From positions 92,129 through 156,128 of the forward strand of contig NZ_DIIM01000010.1 of NCBI RefSeq assembly GCF_002420705.1: 64,000 nt of DNA. The letters run 5' to 3'. Below, one piece after another: positions 55,912-64,000 of the stretch. The notes under the pieces are model-generated. The model saw nothing but the letters and a program-made list of their open reading frames with translations, searched no databases and was not told where the DNA came from. The position numbers and the translations under genes are program-made. Position 1 is the stretch's first letter; the number at the start of each line of letters is the position of its first letter. Source of the DNA: Sphingobacterium sp. UBA5670 (lineage in GTDB: Bacteria > Bacteroidota > Bacteroidia > Sphingobacteriales > Sphingobacteriaceae).

Positions 55912-58896
55912 ATGAAAAATAAACTACTTGCACAATGCGTAATGACGCTCACCTGTATGCTCGTATCTTTTATTGCAGTTGCCCAGACGAAAGTCTTGAA
56001 GGGAAAGGTTGTGGATGAAACACAAAGTCCACTGGCGGGTGCTACAATTAAAGTAAAAGGGGGAACGGCGGCAACAACAACCGACACTGAGGGAGCTTTT
56101 ACATTTACGATACCCAATGATGCAAAAACATTGGAAGTGTCTTTTATAGGCTATTCATTAAAGGAAGTGCCTATTGTGGGCAATGATATGACGATATCGT
56201 TAGAACCTAGTGCTGGTCAAGGTCTGGATGAAGTCGTTGTTATCGGTTATGGTACAGCACGAAAAAAGGATCTAACAGGATCTATGGTCACTATTGGAGC
56301 GAAGAATTTCAACAAAGGGATTATGACAAGCCCTGACCAATTGATACAAGGAAAGACACCTGGCGTGATGGTGATTAATAATACAGGCCAACCAGGTGGA
56401 TCGACTACCGTGCGTATCCGGGGTAACTCATCGATCCGGGCAAGTAACAATCCGTTATTTGTGCTTGATGGGGTACCTATGTCGGGTAACTCACCATTAC
56501 CAGAAGGAAGAGGCGGTTTTTCGTCCGATCGAGGAAATCCGTTAACCTATTTGAATCCGGGCGATATTGCGAGTATGGATATCCTTAAAGATGCTTCAGC
56601 TACAGCAATCTATGGTTCAAGAGGAGCAAATGGTGTTGTGATTATTACAACGAAAAAAGGGAAAGTGGGTTCTCCTGAAGTCTCTGTAGGAGCTTCGGCC
56701 GGTGTATCGACCATGCGGGAATATCCCGATGTATTGGATGCTGCCCGGTTTAGAGAAGCGTTAAAATATTACACACCATCTGAGGTGGCTAACGCAGATT
56801 TTGGTGGTAATGAGGATGCTTTTAAAGCGATCACAAGAAAGGCCATTACACAAAACTATTACGCCGATGTTGCGGGCGGAAGCGAGTATGGAAAATATCG
56901 TCTTTCAGGCGGTTACTTAAACCAAAATGGGATTATTCGTGGTTCGCAATTAAAGAAATATACAGCCAATTTTACGGGTAATTTCCGTTTCTTGGAAAAT
57001 AAGCGATTGGGATTGGATTTTGCGGTCTTCTTAACGCAGATGGATAACAAATACGCGCCGATCAATGCAACGGTAGGTTCGGAGGGAAATGTGATCTCCC
57101 AAGCCTTACAATGGAACCCCACCAGACCGTTATGGGACGATCAAGGTAATTTGACGTTCGTCAGTTCAACTACCCGAAACCCGTTAACGAGTATTGAAGC
57201 TTTCAAGGATTTGGCAACAACTAATACCATGGTCGTCAACTTGGCGCCGTACTATAAAATCACCGATGATTTGGAATATCGCTTTATTTATAGTGCCATG
57301 AGACAGACGGGAAACCGTCAGGGTATGTACCGAGCAGGTCTTATCGACCCCTCCACGGTAGAGAATGAGCAAGCATTTATCTCGAATAACGGGGAGACTA
57401 ACCTGCAGATGACGCATATGCTTTCCTACAACAAACAGATCAATGAAGACTGGAGTGTAAATGCTGTAGCGGGTTACGAATACTTGGATTATAATTACAA
57501 TAATAATATCTCTTTCGGCGGAGGGTTTCGCTATATGGGATTAGATTATTTTGATTATCTCCAATATTCACCTGTTTCAACACGTGAAATATCATCATAT
57601 AGAAGTCCGACCAACCAATTACAATCCCTGTTTTTGCGTGGAGGATTCAATTATCTCGATCGCTATTTGTTGACTGCAACAGTACGAAGAGATGGTTCGA
57701 CCAAATTCGGCTCGAATAATAAATATGCAATGTTCCCATCGCTTGCGGTAGCTTGGAATATTAATCAAGAGGAGTTTTTAAAATCTTCGGGTGTATTTGA
57801 TCAGTTGAAAGTACGGTTGGGTTGGGGGAAAACTGGTAATCAAGAATTCCCTTCTGGTGCATCATTAAATAGATTGGTGTTTGGTAATCAGAGTGTAAGT
57901 CAGGCTAACTATGGTAATCCTGATTTGAAGTGGGAAACATCGACAACCATCAATGCAGGGATTGACTTTGGAATTTGGGGAAATCGTCTATATGGATCGA
58001 TCGATTATTTTAACAAAAAGACGACAGATGCGTTATTTGAGCAAACGCTCGCACAGCCAGCTCCTGCTGGGCGCATTTGGGTGAATTTGGACGGTGAGAT
58101 CGTTAATAAAGGGGTAGAGGTCGCATTGACCGGTACGATCATCAAGAATGACAATTGGACCTGGGATTTGACGGGTAATGCTACTTTTCTTAAAAATAGT
58201 GTAAGTGGCCTGGTAGGATATTATGAAACAGGAGCGTTACGGGGACAAGGTTTCTCAGGTGTATTAGGACAACGTATGGTGAACGGACAGCCATTGAATG
58301 TATGGTATTTAGCTGATTATCAGGGGATCGATCCGCAAACAGGTATGAGCATGTACCGTGGACAAGATGGCAGCATCAGTACAGCAAATGATCCTGCTGT
58401 TAATAAGTATTATATGCATAGTCCAAATCCAACGACTTTATTAGGTATTTCTACCAACGTCAATTACAAGCAATTTTCATTGGCGGCCAATATGAACGGT
58501 GCCTTAGGACATTATCTATTTAATAATACCGCGGCAACGACATTGGGTTTGAGTAATTTGTCATCACGGAATATCGGCTCCGCATTTTTTAATACAGCCG
58601 TGAAAGAGTCAACTTCTAATTCGGCAGCACCATCTACTCGATTCCTTGAAAAGGGAGATTACCTAAAAATGGCGAATCTGACTTTAAGTTACCGTGTTGG
58701 CAATGTCGGTAGAACACTCAAGAATTTGAATGTCTCGCTTACTGGCCAAAATCTATTCATTATCACGAAGTATACAGGTTTTGATCCGGAGGTCAACACT
58801 GATGGGGCGACAAATGGTATTCCTTCATTGGGTATCGAATATTTGCCATATCCGCCTGCAAGAAATATTCTATTAGGTGTTAACTTCTCACTTTAA
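55912..58896 (+). CDS. SusC/RagA-family TonB-dependent transporter
   Basis: 994 aa. Signal peptide ends AVAQT. Carboxypeptidase-like domain (about 27-105), LDEVVVIGYGTARKKDLTGS, plug motif ATAIYGSRGANGVVIITTKKG, C-terminal barrel ending GVNFSL. It has no STN domain, in line with control by the HTCS. Substrate unknown: no glycosidase, lyase, sulfatase or esterase gene accompanies it in this window. The SusD partner follows after a comparatively wide 136-bp gap. Confidence 0.95.
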   Translation: MKNKLLAQCVMTLTCMLVSFIAVAQTKVLKGKVVDETQSPLAGATIKVKGGTAATTTDTEGAFTFTIPNDAKTLEVSFIGYSLKEVPIVGNDMTISLEPSAGQGLDEVVVIGYGTARKKDLTGSMVTIGAKNFNKGIMTSPDQLIQGKTPGVMVINNTGQPGGSTTVRIRGNSSIRASNNPLFVLDGVPMSGNSPLPEGRGGFSSDRGNPLTYLNPGDIASMDILKDASATAIYGSRGANGVVIITTKKGKVGSPEVSVGASAGVSTMREYPDVLDAARFREALKYYTPSEVANADFGGNEDAFKAITRKAITQNYYADVAGGSEYGKYRLSGGYLNQNGIIRGSQLKKYTANFTGNFRFLENKRLGLDFAVFLTQMDNKYAPINATVGSEGNVISQALQWNPTRPLWDDQGNLTFVSSTTRNPLTSIEAFKDLATTNTMVVNLAPYYKITDDLEYRFIYSAMRQTGNRQGMYRAGLIDPSTVENEQAFISNNGETNLQMTHMLSYNKQINEDWSVNAVAGYEYLDYNYNNNISFGGGFRYMGLDYFDYLQYSPVSTREISSYRSPTNQLQSLFLRGGFNYLDRYLLTATVRRDGSTKFGSNNKYAMFPSLAVAWNINQEEFLKSSGVFDQLKVRLGWGKTGNQEFPSGASLNRLVFGNQSVSQANYGNPDLKWETSTTINAGIDFGIWGNRLYGSIDYFNKKTTDALFEQTLAQPAPAGRIWVNLDGEIVNKGVEVALTGTIIKNDNWTWDLTGNATFLKNSVSGLVGYYETGALRGQGFSGVLGQRMVNGQPLNVWYLADYQGIDPQTGMSMYRGQDGSISTANDPAVNKYYMHSPNPTTLLGISTNVNYKQFSLAANMNGALGHYLFNNTAATTLGLSNLSSRNIGSAFFNTAVKESTSNSAAPSTRFLEKGDYLKMANLTLSYRVGNVGRTLKNLNVSLTGQNLFIITKYTGFDPEVNTDGATNGIPSLGIEYLPYPPARNILLGVNFSL

Positions 58897-59032
58897 GCGT
58901 ATAGGTCATTAGCTACTAAAAATGGGAAACCATCACGATTTATTCGAGCGCATAAAGCAATGATAAATCTGATAGCTTCATCATGAATGTCTTATGGTCA
59001 AAATGAAAGAATAAATAATCAAATTTAGACGG

Positions 59033-60613
59033 ATGAAAAAGATGAAATTAAGAACTTTATTATATATCGGAATAATAGGCTCAATAGTGACGAGTACAAT
59101 TTCTTGTACGAAGCTAAAGGAGGAATTTAAAGGAGAATTGGAGGAAGGGACTGCTAATGTCGATCCTGGAAGTTTGCTGATCACAGCATACAATTCATTG
59201 AATACACCTTACCAACAGGAGCAACGCTGGGTAATGCAAGAAATCTCAACAGATGCCGCAATGGCTCCTACACGGGGTGGCGACTGGGATGATAATGGTA
59301 TGCACCGGGCTATCCATTTACACACTTGGAACGCGGATAATGGCTATATGAACAATACGTTTGTCAGTCTGGGGACAGCGATCTATAATGCAGGAAATGT
59401 ATTGCGTTACAAACCGAGTGCGCAGCAAGGAGCAGAGGCAAGGTTTATTCGCGCATTGGTTATGTTTGATATGTTGGATCTCTATGGCGTAGTACCTGTT
59501 CGCGAAGGGGAGTCTTTTGAAGATTTCAGAATAGCTCCAGAGGTATTGCAACCTCAGGCAGCTATTGACTATATGGTGAAGGAACTCAATGAAATCATCG
59601 CAAGTTTACCGGCAAACGGGCCAAAAGCTGCTTATGTAGCTAATAAGAATGCCGCGAAGGCATTGTTGATGAAAATTTATTTAAATAAGGGAACTTTTTT
59701 AAATAGACAATCGCCATCTTTTGCCGCCGAAGATATGAATAAGGTTGTGACCTTGGCTAAGGAAATTACAGCTACGGGAGCGTATACAATTTCGGCAAAG
59801 GGTAAATACTTCGATAATTTTGCACCGGATAATGACGAAAAGTCTACAGAAAATATTTTTACCCTGTACAATAAAAATGGAGATCGGGGCGGTAATGTGG
59901 ACCGTACCTGGAATACCATTGCTCATTACAATATGAAACCAGGGGGCTGGAACGGTTGGTGTACCTTATCGGATTATTACGATAAATTTTCGGATACGGA
60001 TGAAAGAAGAGGTATTTACTACGACTATGCCGCAGATACAACCTCAAATAAAAAGAAGGGATTTAAACGTCAAAATGTTGGATTTTTTGCCGGCCAACAG
60101 TATAACTGGAGTACAAACAAACCGCTGATGGCTAGAAATCCGGCCAACGCACCTCTGGTCTTTACGCGTGAGGTTACCATCCGTACCTCGGGAGCTACCT
60201 TGGAAACAGCTGGTATTCGTCCGATGAAGTATGCTTTTGATTATGCAGTCACTGGTCAGCGAAATAACGACTGGGTTGTCTTTCGTTATGCAGATGTGTT
60301 GTTGATGCAAGCAGAAGCTATATTGCGGGGAGGAACAGGAACAGCAACCGAGGCGCTGGCTTTGGTCAATGATATTCGGACCAATCGCGGTGTGAATAGC
60401 TTTACAGCTTTGACACTCGATAATTTATTGGATGAGCGTGCGCGCGAGTTGTACTGGGAAGGCTGGCGAAGACAAGATTTGATACGCTTTGGCAAATTTT
60501 TGTTGGCTTGGCAGGAAAAAGCAGCAGATGCTGATCCGAAAACATTGGTCTATCCAATTCCGAGTCAACAAATTGCCGTGAATCCAAACCTGAAACAAAA
60601 TACAGGATACTAG
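59033..60613 (+). CDS. SusD/RagB-family lipoprotein
   Basis: 526 aa. Lipoprotein signal with Cys in TISCTKLKEE. SusD features: ARFIRALVMFDMLDLYGVVPVRE, VFRYADVLLMQAEAIL, ELYWEGWRRQDLIRFGKF, and the terminal YPIPSQQIAVNPNLKQNTGY. It is the partner of the SusC protein encoded at 55912. The N-terminal third is rich in charged residues and does not point to a known glycan. Confidence 0.95.
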   Translation: MKKMKLRTLLYIGIIGSIVTSTISCTKLKEEFKGELEEGTANVDPGSLLITAYNSLNTPYQQEQRWVMQEISTDAAMAPTRGGDWDDNGMHRAIHLHTWNADNGYMNNTFVSLGTAIYNAGNVLRYKPSAQQGAEARFIRALVMFDMLDLYGVVPVREGESFEDFRIAPEVLQPQAAIDYMVKELNEIIASLPANGPKAAYVANKNAAKALLMKIYLNKGTFLNRQSPSFAAEDMNKVVTLAKEITATGAYTISAKGKYFDNFAPDNDEKSTENIFTLYNKNGDRGGNVDRTWNTIAHYNMKPGGWNGWCTLSDYYDKFSDTDERRGIYYDYAADTTSNKKKGFKRQNVGFFAGQQYNWSTNKPLMARNPANAPLVFTREVTIRTSGATLETAGIRPMKYAFDYAVTGQRNNDWVVFRYADVLLMQAEAILRGGTGTATEALALVNDIRTNRGVNSFTALTLDNLLDERARELYWEGWRRQDLIRFGKFLLAWQEKAADADPKTLVYPIPSQQIAVNPNLKQNTGY

Positions 60614-60664
60614 ATTTGTATTTATATCCATAAAACAAGCAGGTTCACGGAGTTTGTTTTAATA

Positions 60665-60720
60665 AGAAGGTATTTAGAAGATAAGTGATTTCCCTTATCC
60701 TCTAAATACCTTCTTTTTTT
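60665..60720 (+). terminator. Intrinsic terminator after the SusCD pair
   Basis: Long 21-bp stem (60665-60685 with 60694-60714, one mismatch), 8-nt loop, then a T run to 60720. It closes the SusC/SusD transcription unit and confirms that no enzyme genes belong to it downstream. Confidence 0.88.
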
Positions 60721-61273
60721 GAACAATGTTCGTCTTTCATGATTGCCACAATTGTCTGATTAAAATTATTAAGGTAAAAATTAAAAGGAAGACATCCTTA
60801 TACCAACTTATACCTAATCACAATTTTTAATCAATATTTAGACAGTAATTCGTCACTGGTTATTCAATCTACACTGAGAGATCACTGAACAAGCACTGAA
60901 CAATCACTGAATAAGTACTGTTAAAAGGAGGAATTTGGTCACTATTTGATCCCTATTTGCTTCTCTTAAAAATTAAAAGAGAAAAAAGGGAAAAAGCTAC
61001 GTTTAATCAGCGAAAAGATTGCCGATGTGCGGTAATCGATCATTGTGGGATGTTAGTTTGCGGTTCCCCAAAGGGACATGACCGTGAACGGACATTTCTA
61101 TTAAAAATATTGTCTTGTTTTTTTGATAAAAAATAATCACTTTAGTTGTGAGTAACTAGCCAAGGAACTTTGGTTATTGTGATGGATCAATTTGAAATTC
61201 CGTCAGATGCCAATTTCAATATTCTTTTTAAAAAGGACAACTGCATTGAAAAAAGAAGATCTAAATGTAGATT
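60721..61273. other. Gene-free region upstream of the second sigma factor
   Basis: About 550 bp without a credible gene. It holds the 11-bp repeat array (60872-60959) and AT-rich sequence ahead of the sigma-factor start. No good match to the TTTG/TAnnTTTG promoter was found, so the sigma-gene promoter is undefined. Confidence 0.6.
60872..60959. repeat. Array of eight degenerate 11-bp repeats
   Basis: In steps of 11 from 60872: CACTGAGAGAT, CACTGAACAAG, CACTGAACAAT, CACTGAATAAG, TACTGTTAAAA, GGAGGAATTTG, GTCACTATTTG, ATCCCTATTTG. The first half shares CACTGAA, the second half shares TATTTG; the period is exact throughout. It has the same period and drifting character as the array at 24761-24837. 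It lies 315 bp before the ECF sigma gene at 61274. Confidence 0.7.
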
Positions 61274-61801
61274 ATGATGGATAAAATCCTACAGCGGGCA
61301 CCTACTAACGAAAAAGAGTTTTTTTTAGCTTATCGTTATTGGTACAGAAAGTTATACTATTTTCTGTATCAGAAGACCCAATGTTCAAACCTTGCGGAGG
61401 ATGTCGTCCAACAAACCTTTTTAATTATTTGGGAGCGCAAAAGTAATGCGAATCACCAAATCCAATTCAGTACCCAGCTCTTTCAGATTGCACGGACAAA
61501 ATTGATCGATGAATTGCGGCGGCGTGCATTGAACAGAAAGTATGTCGACTATGAGAAACCCTTTGTACTAACCCAGTATGAAGATCTTGAGCGCCAAATC
61601 GCCTATAAAGACGAGCTGGAATACGTAAAAGAGTTGATTACCCAAATGCCCTTTATGCGGCAACAGGTATTTTACCTTCATAAAATTGAAGAATTGAGTT
61701 ATAAAGAAATTGCCGTCAAGTTGTCTATCTCTCCCAAGACCGTAGAAAACCACATTAGCATTGGTCTAAAATTTATCAAAAAATTTTTTAGACTCTCTTA
61801 G
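61274..61801 (+). CDS. ECF RNA polymerase sigma factor, FecI-like
   Basis: 175 aa. Region 2 about 15-80 (YYFLYQKTQCSNLAEDVVQQTF, LIIWERK) and region 4 about 115-172 (LITQMPFMRQQVFYLHKIEELS with YKEIAVKLSISPKTVENHI). It lacks the hydrophobic tail seen in the sigma factor at 10126. It is followed by a FecR gene and then a SusC gene, and probably controls a PUL that continues past the window. Confidence 0.92.
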   Translation: MMDKILQRAPTNEKEFFLAYRYWYRKLYYFLYQKTQCSNLAEDVVQQTFLIIWERKSNANHQIQFSTQLFQIARTKLIDELRRRALNRKYVDYEKPFVLTQYEDLERQIAYKDELEYVKELITQMPFMRQQVFYLHKIEELSYKEIAVKLSISPKTVENHISIGLKFIKKFFRLS

Positions 61802-61855
61802 GGGGTAAGCCTATCCTTATTCGTATAACAGGTATATGCGCATCCAGCTAAATGG

Positions 61856-62905
61856 ATGGAAACTGTTATGAATCGCAAATTCTTATTAAACAAATTCTTG
61901 GCAAATGAATGCTCTGCCGAAGAGGCGAAGCTTGTATTCTCCTGGCTGAATGAAGATCCCAAATTACTGGACGATCTCCTCTCGGAAGATGACTGGGTCT
62001 CTTATATCAATCAAGAAAATAAGTCAAGACGCGGTGGGGACAATCTGTTGAAAATTGTCACCGTTTTTTTATTATTTGGCTTTTTGTTTATCCTTTCAAA
62101 TCTATTCACTACATCCACTGATACACCTAGATTGTTGACAAACATCGTCAATGAGATTTATTATAATCCCTCAGCCAAACCAAAAGAAATTATAGCTGCA
62201 GACAATTCCCTGTTGACGCTAGAACCGGGAGCACTGATTCGACTTTGTATCAAACCGAATCTTGATTTTAGGCGGGTCAAGTTATTGAAGGGAAGGGCCA
62301 ATTTTAAAGTTTCAAAAGATCCTTCCAAACCCTTTATCGTTGAAAGTGGAACATTGATGACCACAGCATTGGGAACAGCATTCAGTGTGGATTATCAGAC
62401 GGAGGCTGATCACGTTTTGATCAGATTATTTGAGGGGAAGGTTCGGGTTGACTATCTGGAACCATCCATATCTGCGGCGAAAATTCTGAAACCGGGCCAA
62501 CAGATTTATTTTTCCGGAACCAGCAAGATGGTTCTTTCAGATTTTAGAGGTGCCATAAAACCAAGAGCGAAGCAAAATGTACCCGCTCAAATTTTGCTTT
62601 CATCGGTGGAAAAACCGTATCGCAATCCAGCGACAATTCATCAAAGTTCAAACTGGCTCCAATTAGAAGAGACCTCGGTGTCCGAGATTATTCAGTACAT
62701 CAATCATGAACTTGATGTACCGATATCCTATGATTCATTGATCGTTAAAAATTATCGGATCAAAGGTAGGTTTAGCAAAAACCCAACAATGAATCTGCAG
62801 GACAAAACGGATCTTGCAGCGTCTATTCTGCAGCTGATTGCGGAGGTAAATCCATTTATTCTTGAAAAACAACATAATACATATATACTCAAACCTAAAA
62901 AATAG
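61856..62905 (+). CDS. FecR-family anti-sigma factor
   Basis: 349 aa; an internal Met5 (61868) is an equal start candidate. Short cytoplasmic part (about 1-60) rich in acidic residues, one transmembrane helix near 65-85 (IVTVFLLFGFLFILSNLF), the FecR periplasmic core (LTLEPGALIRL, GRANFKVSKDPSKPFIVESG, LGTAFSVDY) and a C-terminal DUF4974 region (about 265-345). It would hold the sigma factor encoded at 61274 until a signal arrives. The SusC protein that follows lacks the STN domain that normally supplies that signal. Confidence 0.9.
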   Translation: METVMNRKFLLNKFLANECSAEEAKLVFSWLNEDPKLLDDLLSEDDWVSYINQENKSRRGGDNLLKIVTVFLLFGFLFILSNLFTTSTDTPRLLTNIVNEIYYNPSAKPKEIIAADNSLLTLEPGALIRLCIKPNLDFRRVKLLKGRANFKVSKDPSKPFIVESGTLMTTALGTAFSVDYQTEADHVLIRLFEGKVRVDYLEPSISAAKILKPGQQIYFSGTSKMVLSDFRGAIKPRAKQNVPAQILLSSVEKPYRNPATIHQSSNWLQLEETSVSEIIQYINHELDVPISYDSLIVKNYRIKGRFSKNPTMNLQDKTDLAASILQLIAEVNPFILEKQHNTYILKPKK

Positions 62906-62909
62906 AATC

Positions 62910-64000
62910 ATGGTAAATTTTAACTTAACCAAGAAACCATTTTTTGTTTTTATAGCCCTGACACTGTTATCTTTTCAATGTCTGGCGGGAACAATAAATG
63001 GTGTAATCAAAAACTCGTCGGGGCAACGACTGGCAGGGGTTAGTATAATCTTGAAAAATCCCAGCAGCAGTTTTTCGACCGCTGCTTCGAGTGCAAGCGA
63101 TGGTAGTTTTCGTTTTGCTGATGTGCCCAATGCTAAAGGCTACGAGCTGACGTTTTCATACATTGGTTACCAAAGCTATGTGGAACGCAATGTGCAGGTT
63201 TCAGCTGCTGGAGCTACGACACTTTCCATTATTCTAGAAGATCAGGTGAATCAGCTGGAAGATGTTGTCGTGATCGGATACGGCAAACAAAAGAAAAGTG
63301 ATCTGACAGGAGCTATTGCATCCCTTTCCAGCAACGAGCTAACGAAGGGAGGAGCCATAAGTAATGTGGGGCAAGCCTTACAGGGGAAGGCCTCAGGTGT
63401 GGTGGTAACGCAGAATTCGAAAGCTCCGGGCGGAAGTACATCGATCAGAATCCGTGGAACAAATTCCATCAGTGGAAGCAACGACCCTCTTTATGTTATA
63501 GATGGATTCCCAACAAATAACGGAATCAACATCAATCCTGATGATATAGCATCGATGGATATTCTCAAAGATGCTTCGGCAACGGCTATCTACGGATCAA
63601 GAGGTGCAAATGGTGTAATCATCATTACGACAAAACGTGGCCTTACGGATAAAAACAATATTACCTATAGTGGTTATGTGGGAACCCAAAAGCCAATTGT
63701 TCCTTTCACTTTTCTCGATGGTAAACAGTATATGAATCTCGCGAATGCGCTTTATAAAGAAATTCAAGGTCAAGAAAATCAAGAATATGCCGTTTACACG
63801 AAGTCACAGCTGGAGTCTGATGTGAATACGGATTGGGTGAAGGAAACCATGCGTAATGGCATCTTGCAAAACCATAATCTTCAATTTTCCGGAGGTGGGG
63901 AAAAAACGAAGGTGTTGACAAGTATAGGTTATTTTGATCAAAAGGGTGTTTTAAAAACGACAGACTTTAATCGGATTTCAGGCCGTATCAATGTGGATCA
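62910..64000 (+). CDS. SusC/RagA-family TonB-dependent transporter, 5' part (runs off the window)
   Basis: Open from ATG 62910, 4 bp after the FecR stop, to the window end without a stop: about 363 residues of an expected ~1000. Signal peptide (ends SFQCLAG), carboxypeptidase-like domain with GVIKNSSGQRLAGVSI (about 30-110), LEDVVVIGYGKQKKSDLTG, and the plug motif ATAIYGSRGANGVIIITTKRG, then the first barrel strands. No STN domain lies between signal and regulatory-like domain. Close spacing to fecR suggests a sigma-fecR-susC operon. Substrate cannot be told from this part. Confidence 0.95.
   Translation, partial: MVNFNLTKKPFFVFIALTLLSFQCLAGTINGVIKNSSGQRLAGVSIILKNPSSSFSTAASSASDGSFRFADVPNAKGYELTFSYIGYQSYVERNVQVSAAGATTLSIILEDQVNQLEDVVVIGYGKQKKSDLTGAIASLSSNELTKGGAISNVGQALQGKASGVVVTQNSKAPGGSTSIRIRGTNSISGSNDPLYVIDGFPTNNGININPDDIASMDILKDASATAIYGSRGANGVIIITTKRGLTDKNNITYSGYVGTQKPIVPFTFLDGKQYMNLANALYKEIQGQENQEYAVYTKSQLESDVNTDWVKETMRNGILQNHNLQFSGGGEKTKVLTSIGYFDQKGVLKTTDFNRISGRINVD

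Overview
The window comes from a Bacteroidota genome of moderate GC, most like Sphingobacterium or a close relative in the Sphingobacteriaceae. That placement is an inference. It rests on four SusC-type receptors (three with an adjacent SusD gene; the fourth runs off the window), two hybrid two-component regulators ending in AraC domains, FecI/FecR sigma/anti-sigma pairs, lipoprotein signals of the C-K-K-D/E type, and promoter-like TTTG...TAnnTTTG boxes. No rRNA, tRNA, CRISPR array, transposase or integrase was seen.

Layout. (1) 190-3135: an erythromycin-esterase-like protein in one operon with a BcrA/BcrB-type ABC exporter, a possible antibiotic or peptide defence unit. (2) 3166-8677: a hybrid sensor with a periplasmic sugar-binding domain, divergent from a sugar-porter MFS gene and a PfkB sugar kinase, resembling the fructose-sensing unit of Bacteroides. 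(3) 8825-24596: a FecI/FecR-controlled polysaccharide utilisation locus (PUL): SusC with an STN signalling domain, SusD, a GH88-GH29 fusion enzyme, an SGNH esterase, a second GH29 fucosidase and a Gfo/Idh oxidoreductase, with an alginate-lyase-like protein on the opposite strand just upstream. The enzyme set points to a fucosylated, possibly acylated, uronic-acid-containing glycan. (4) 24761-34398, reverse strand: a polymorphic-toxin locus with a large YD-repeat protein, an RHS protein ending in an AHH-type nuclease domain, two intact tandem immunity genes and a third that is broken. (5) 34640-35251: an unrecognised small protein. (6) 35405-51221: a complete maltose/starch PUL: LacI regulator, two palindromic operators, SusG-like amylase, SusC, SusD, SusE, SusA-like amylase, beta-phosphoglucomutase, GH65 maltose phosphorylase and MFS maltose transporter. 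(7) 51390-60613: a propeller-type hybrid regulator divergent from a SusC/SusD pair with no enzymes. (8) 61274-64000: a second FecI/FecR pair followed by a SusC gene that runs off the window.

How they work together. In the maltose locus the surface amylase and SusCDE would bind and import maltodextrin, the periplasmic amylase would trim it, the MFS protein would bring maltose inside, and phosphorylase plus beta-phosphoglucomutase would convert it to glucose and glucose 6-phosphate; LacI would sense the inducer. In the fucose/uronate locus, ligand passage through SusC would signal via the STN domain and FecR to the sigma factor.

The least explained features are two arrays of imperfect repeats with an 11-bp period (24761-24837 and 60872-60959), the decaying immunity array next to one of them, the operator/stem-loop/operator arrangement before the maltose PUL, and a 21-bp-spaced direct repeat likely read by the propeller hybrid regulator.
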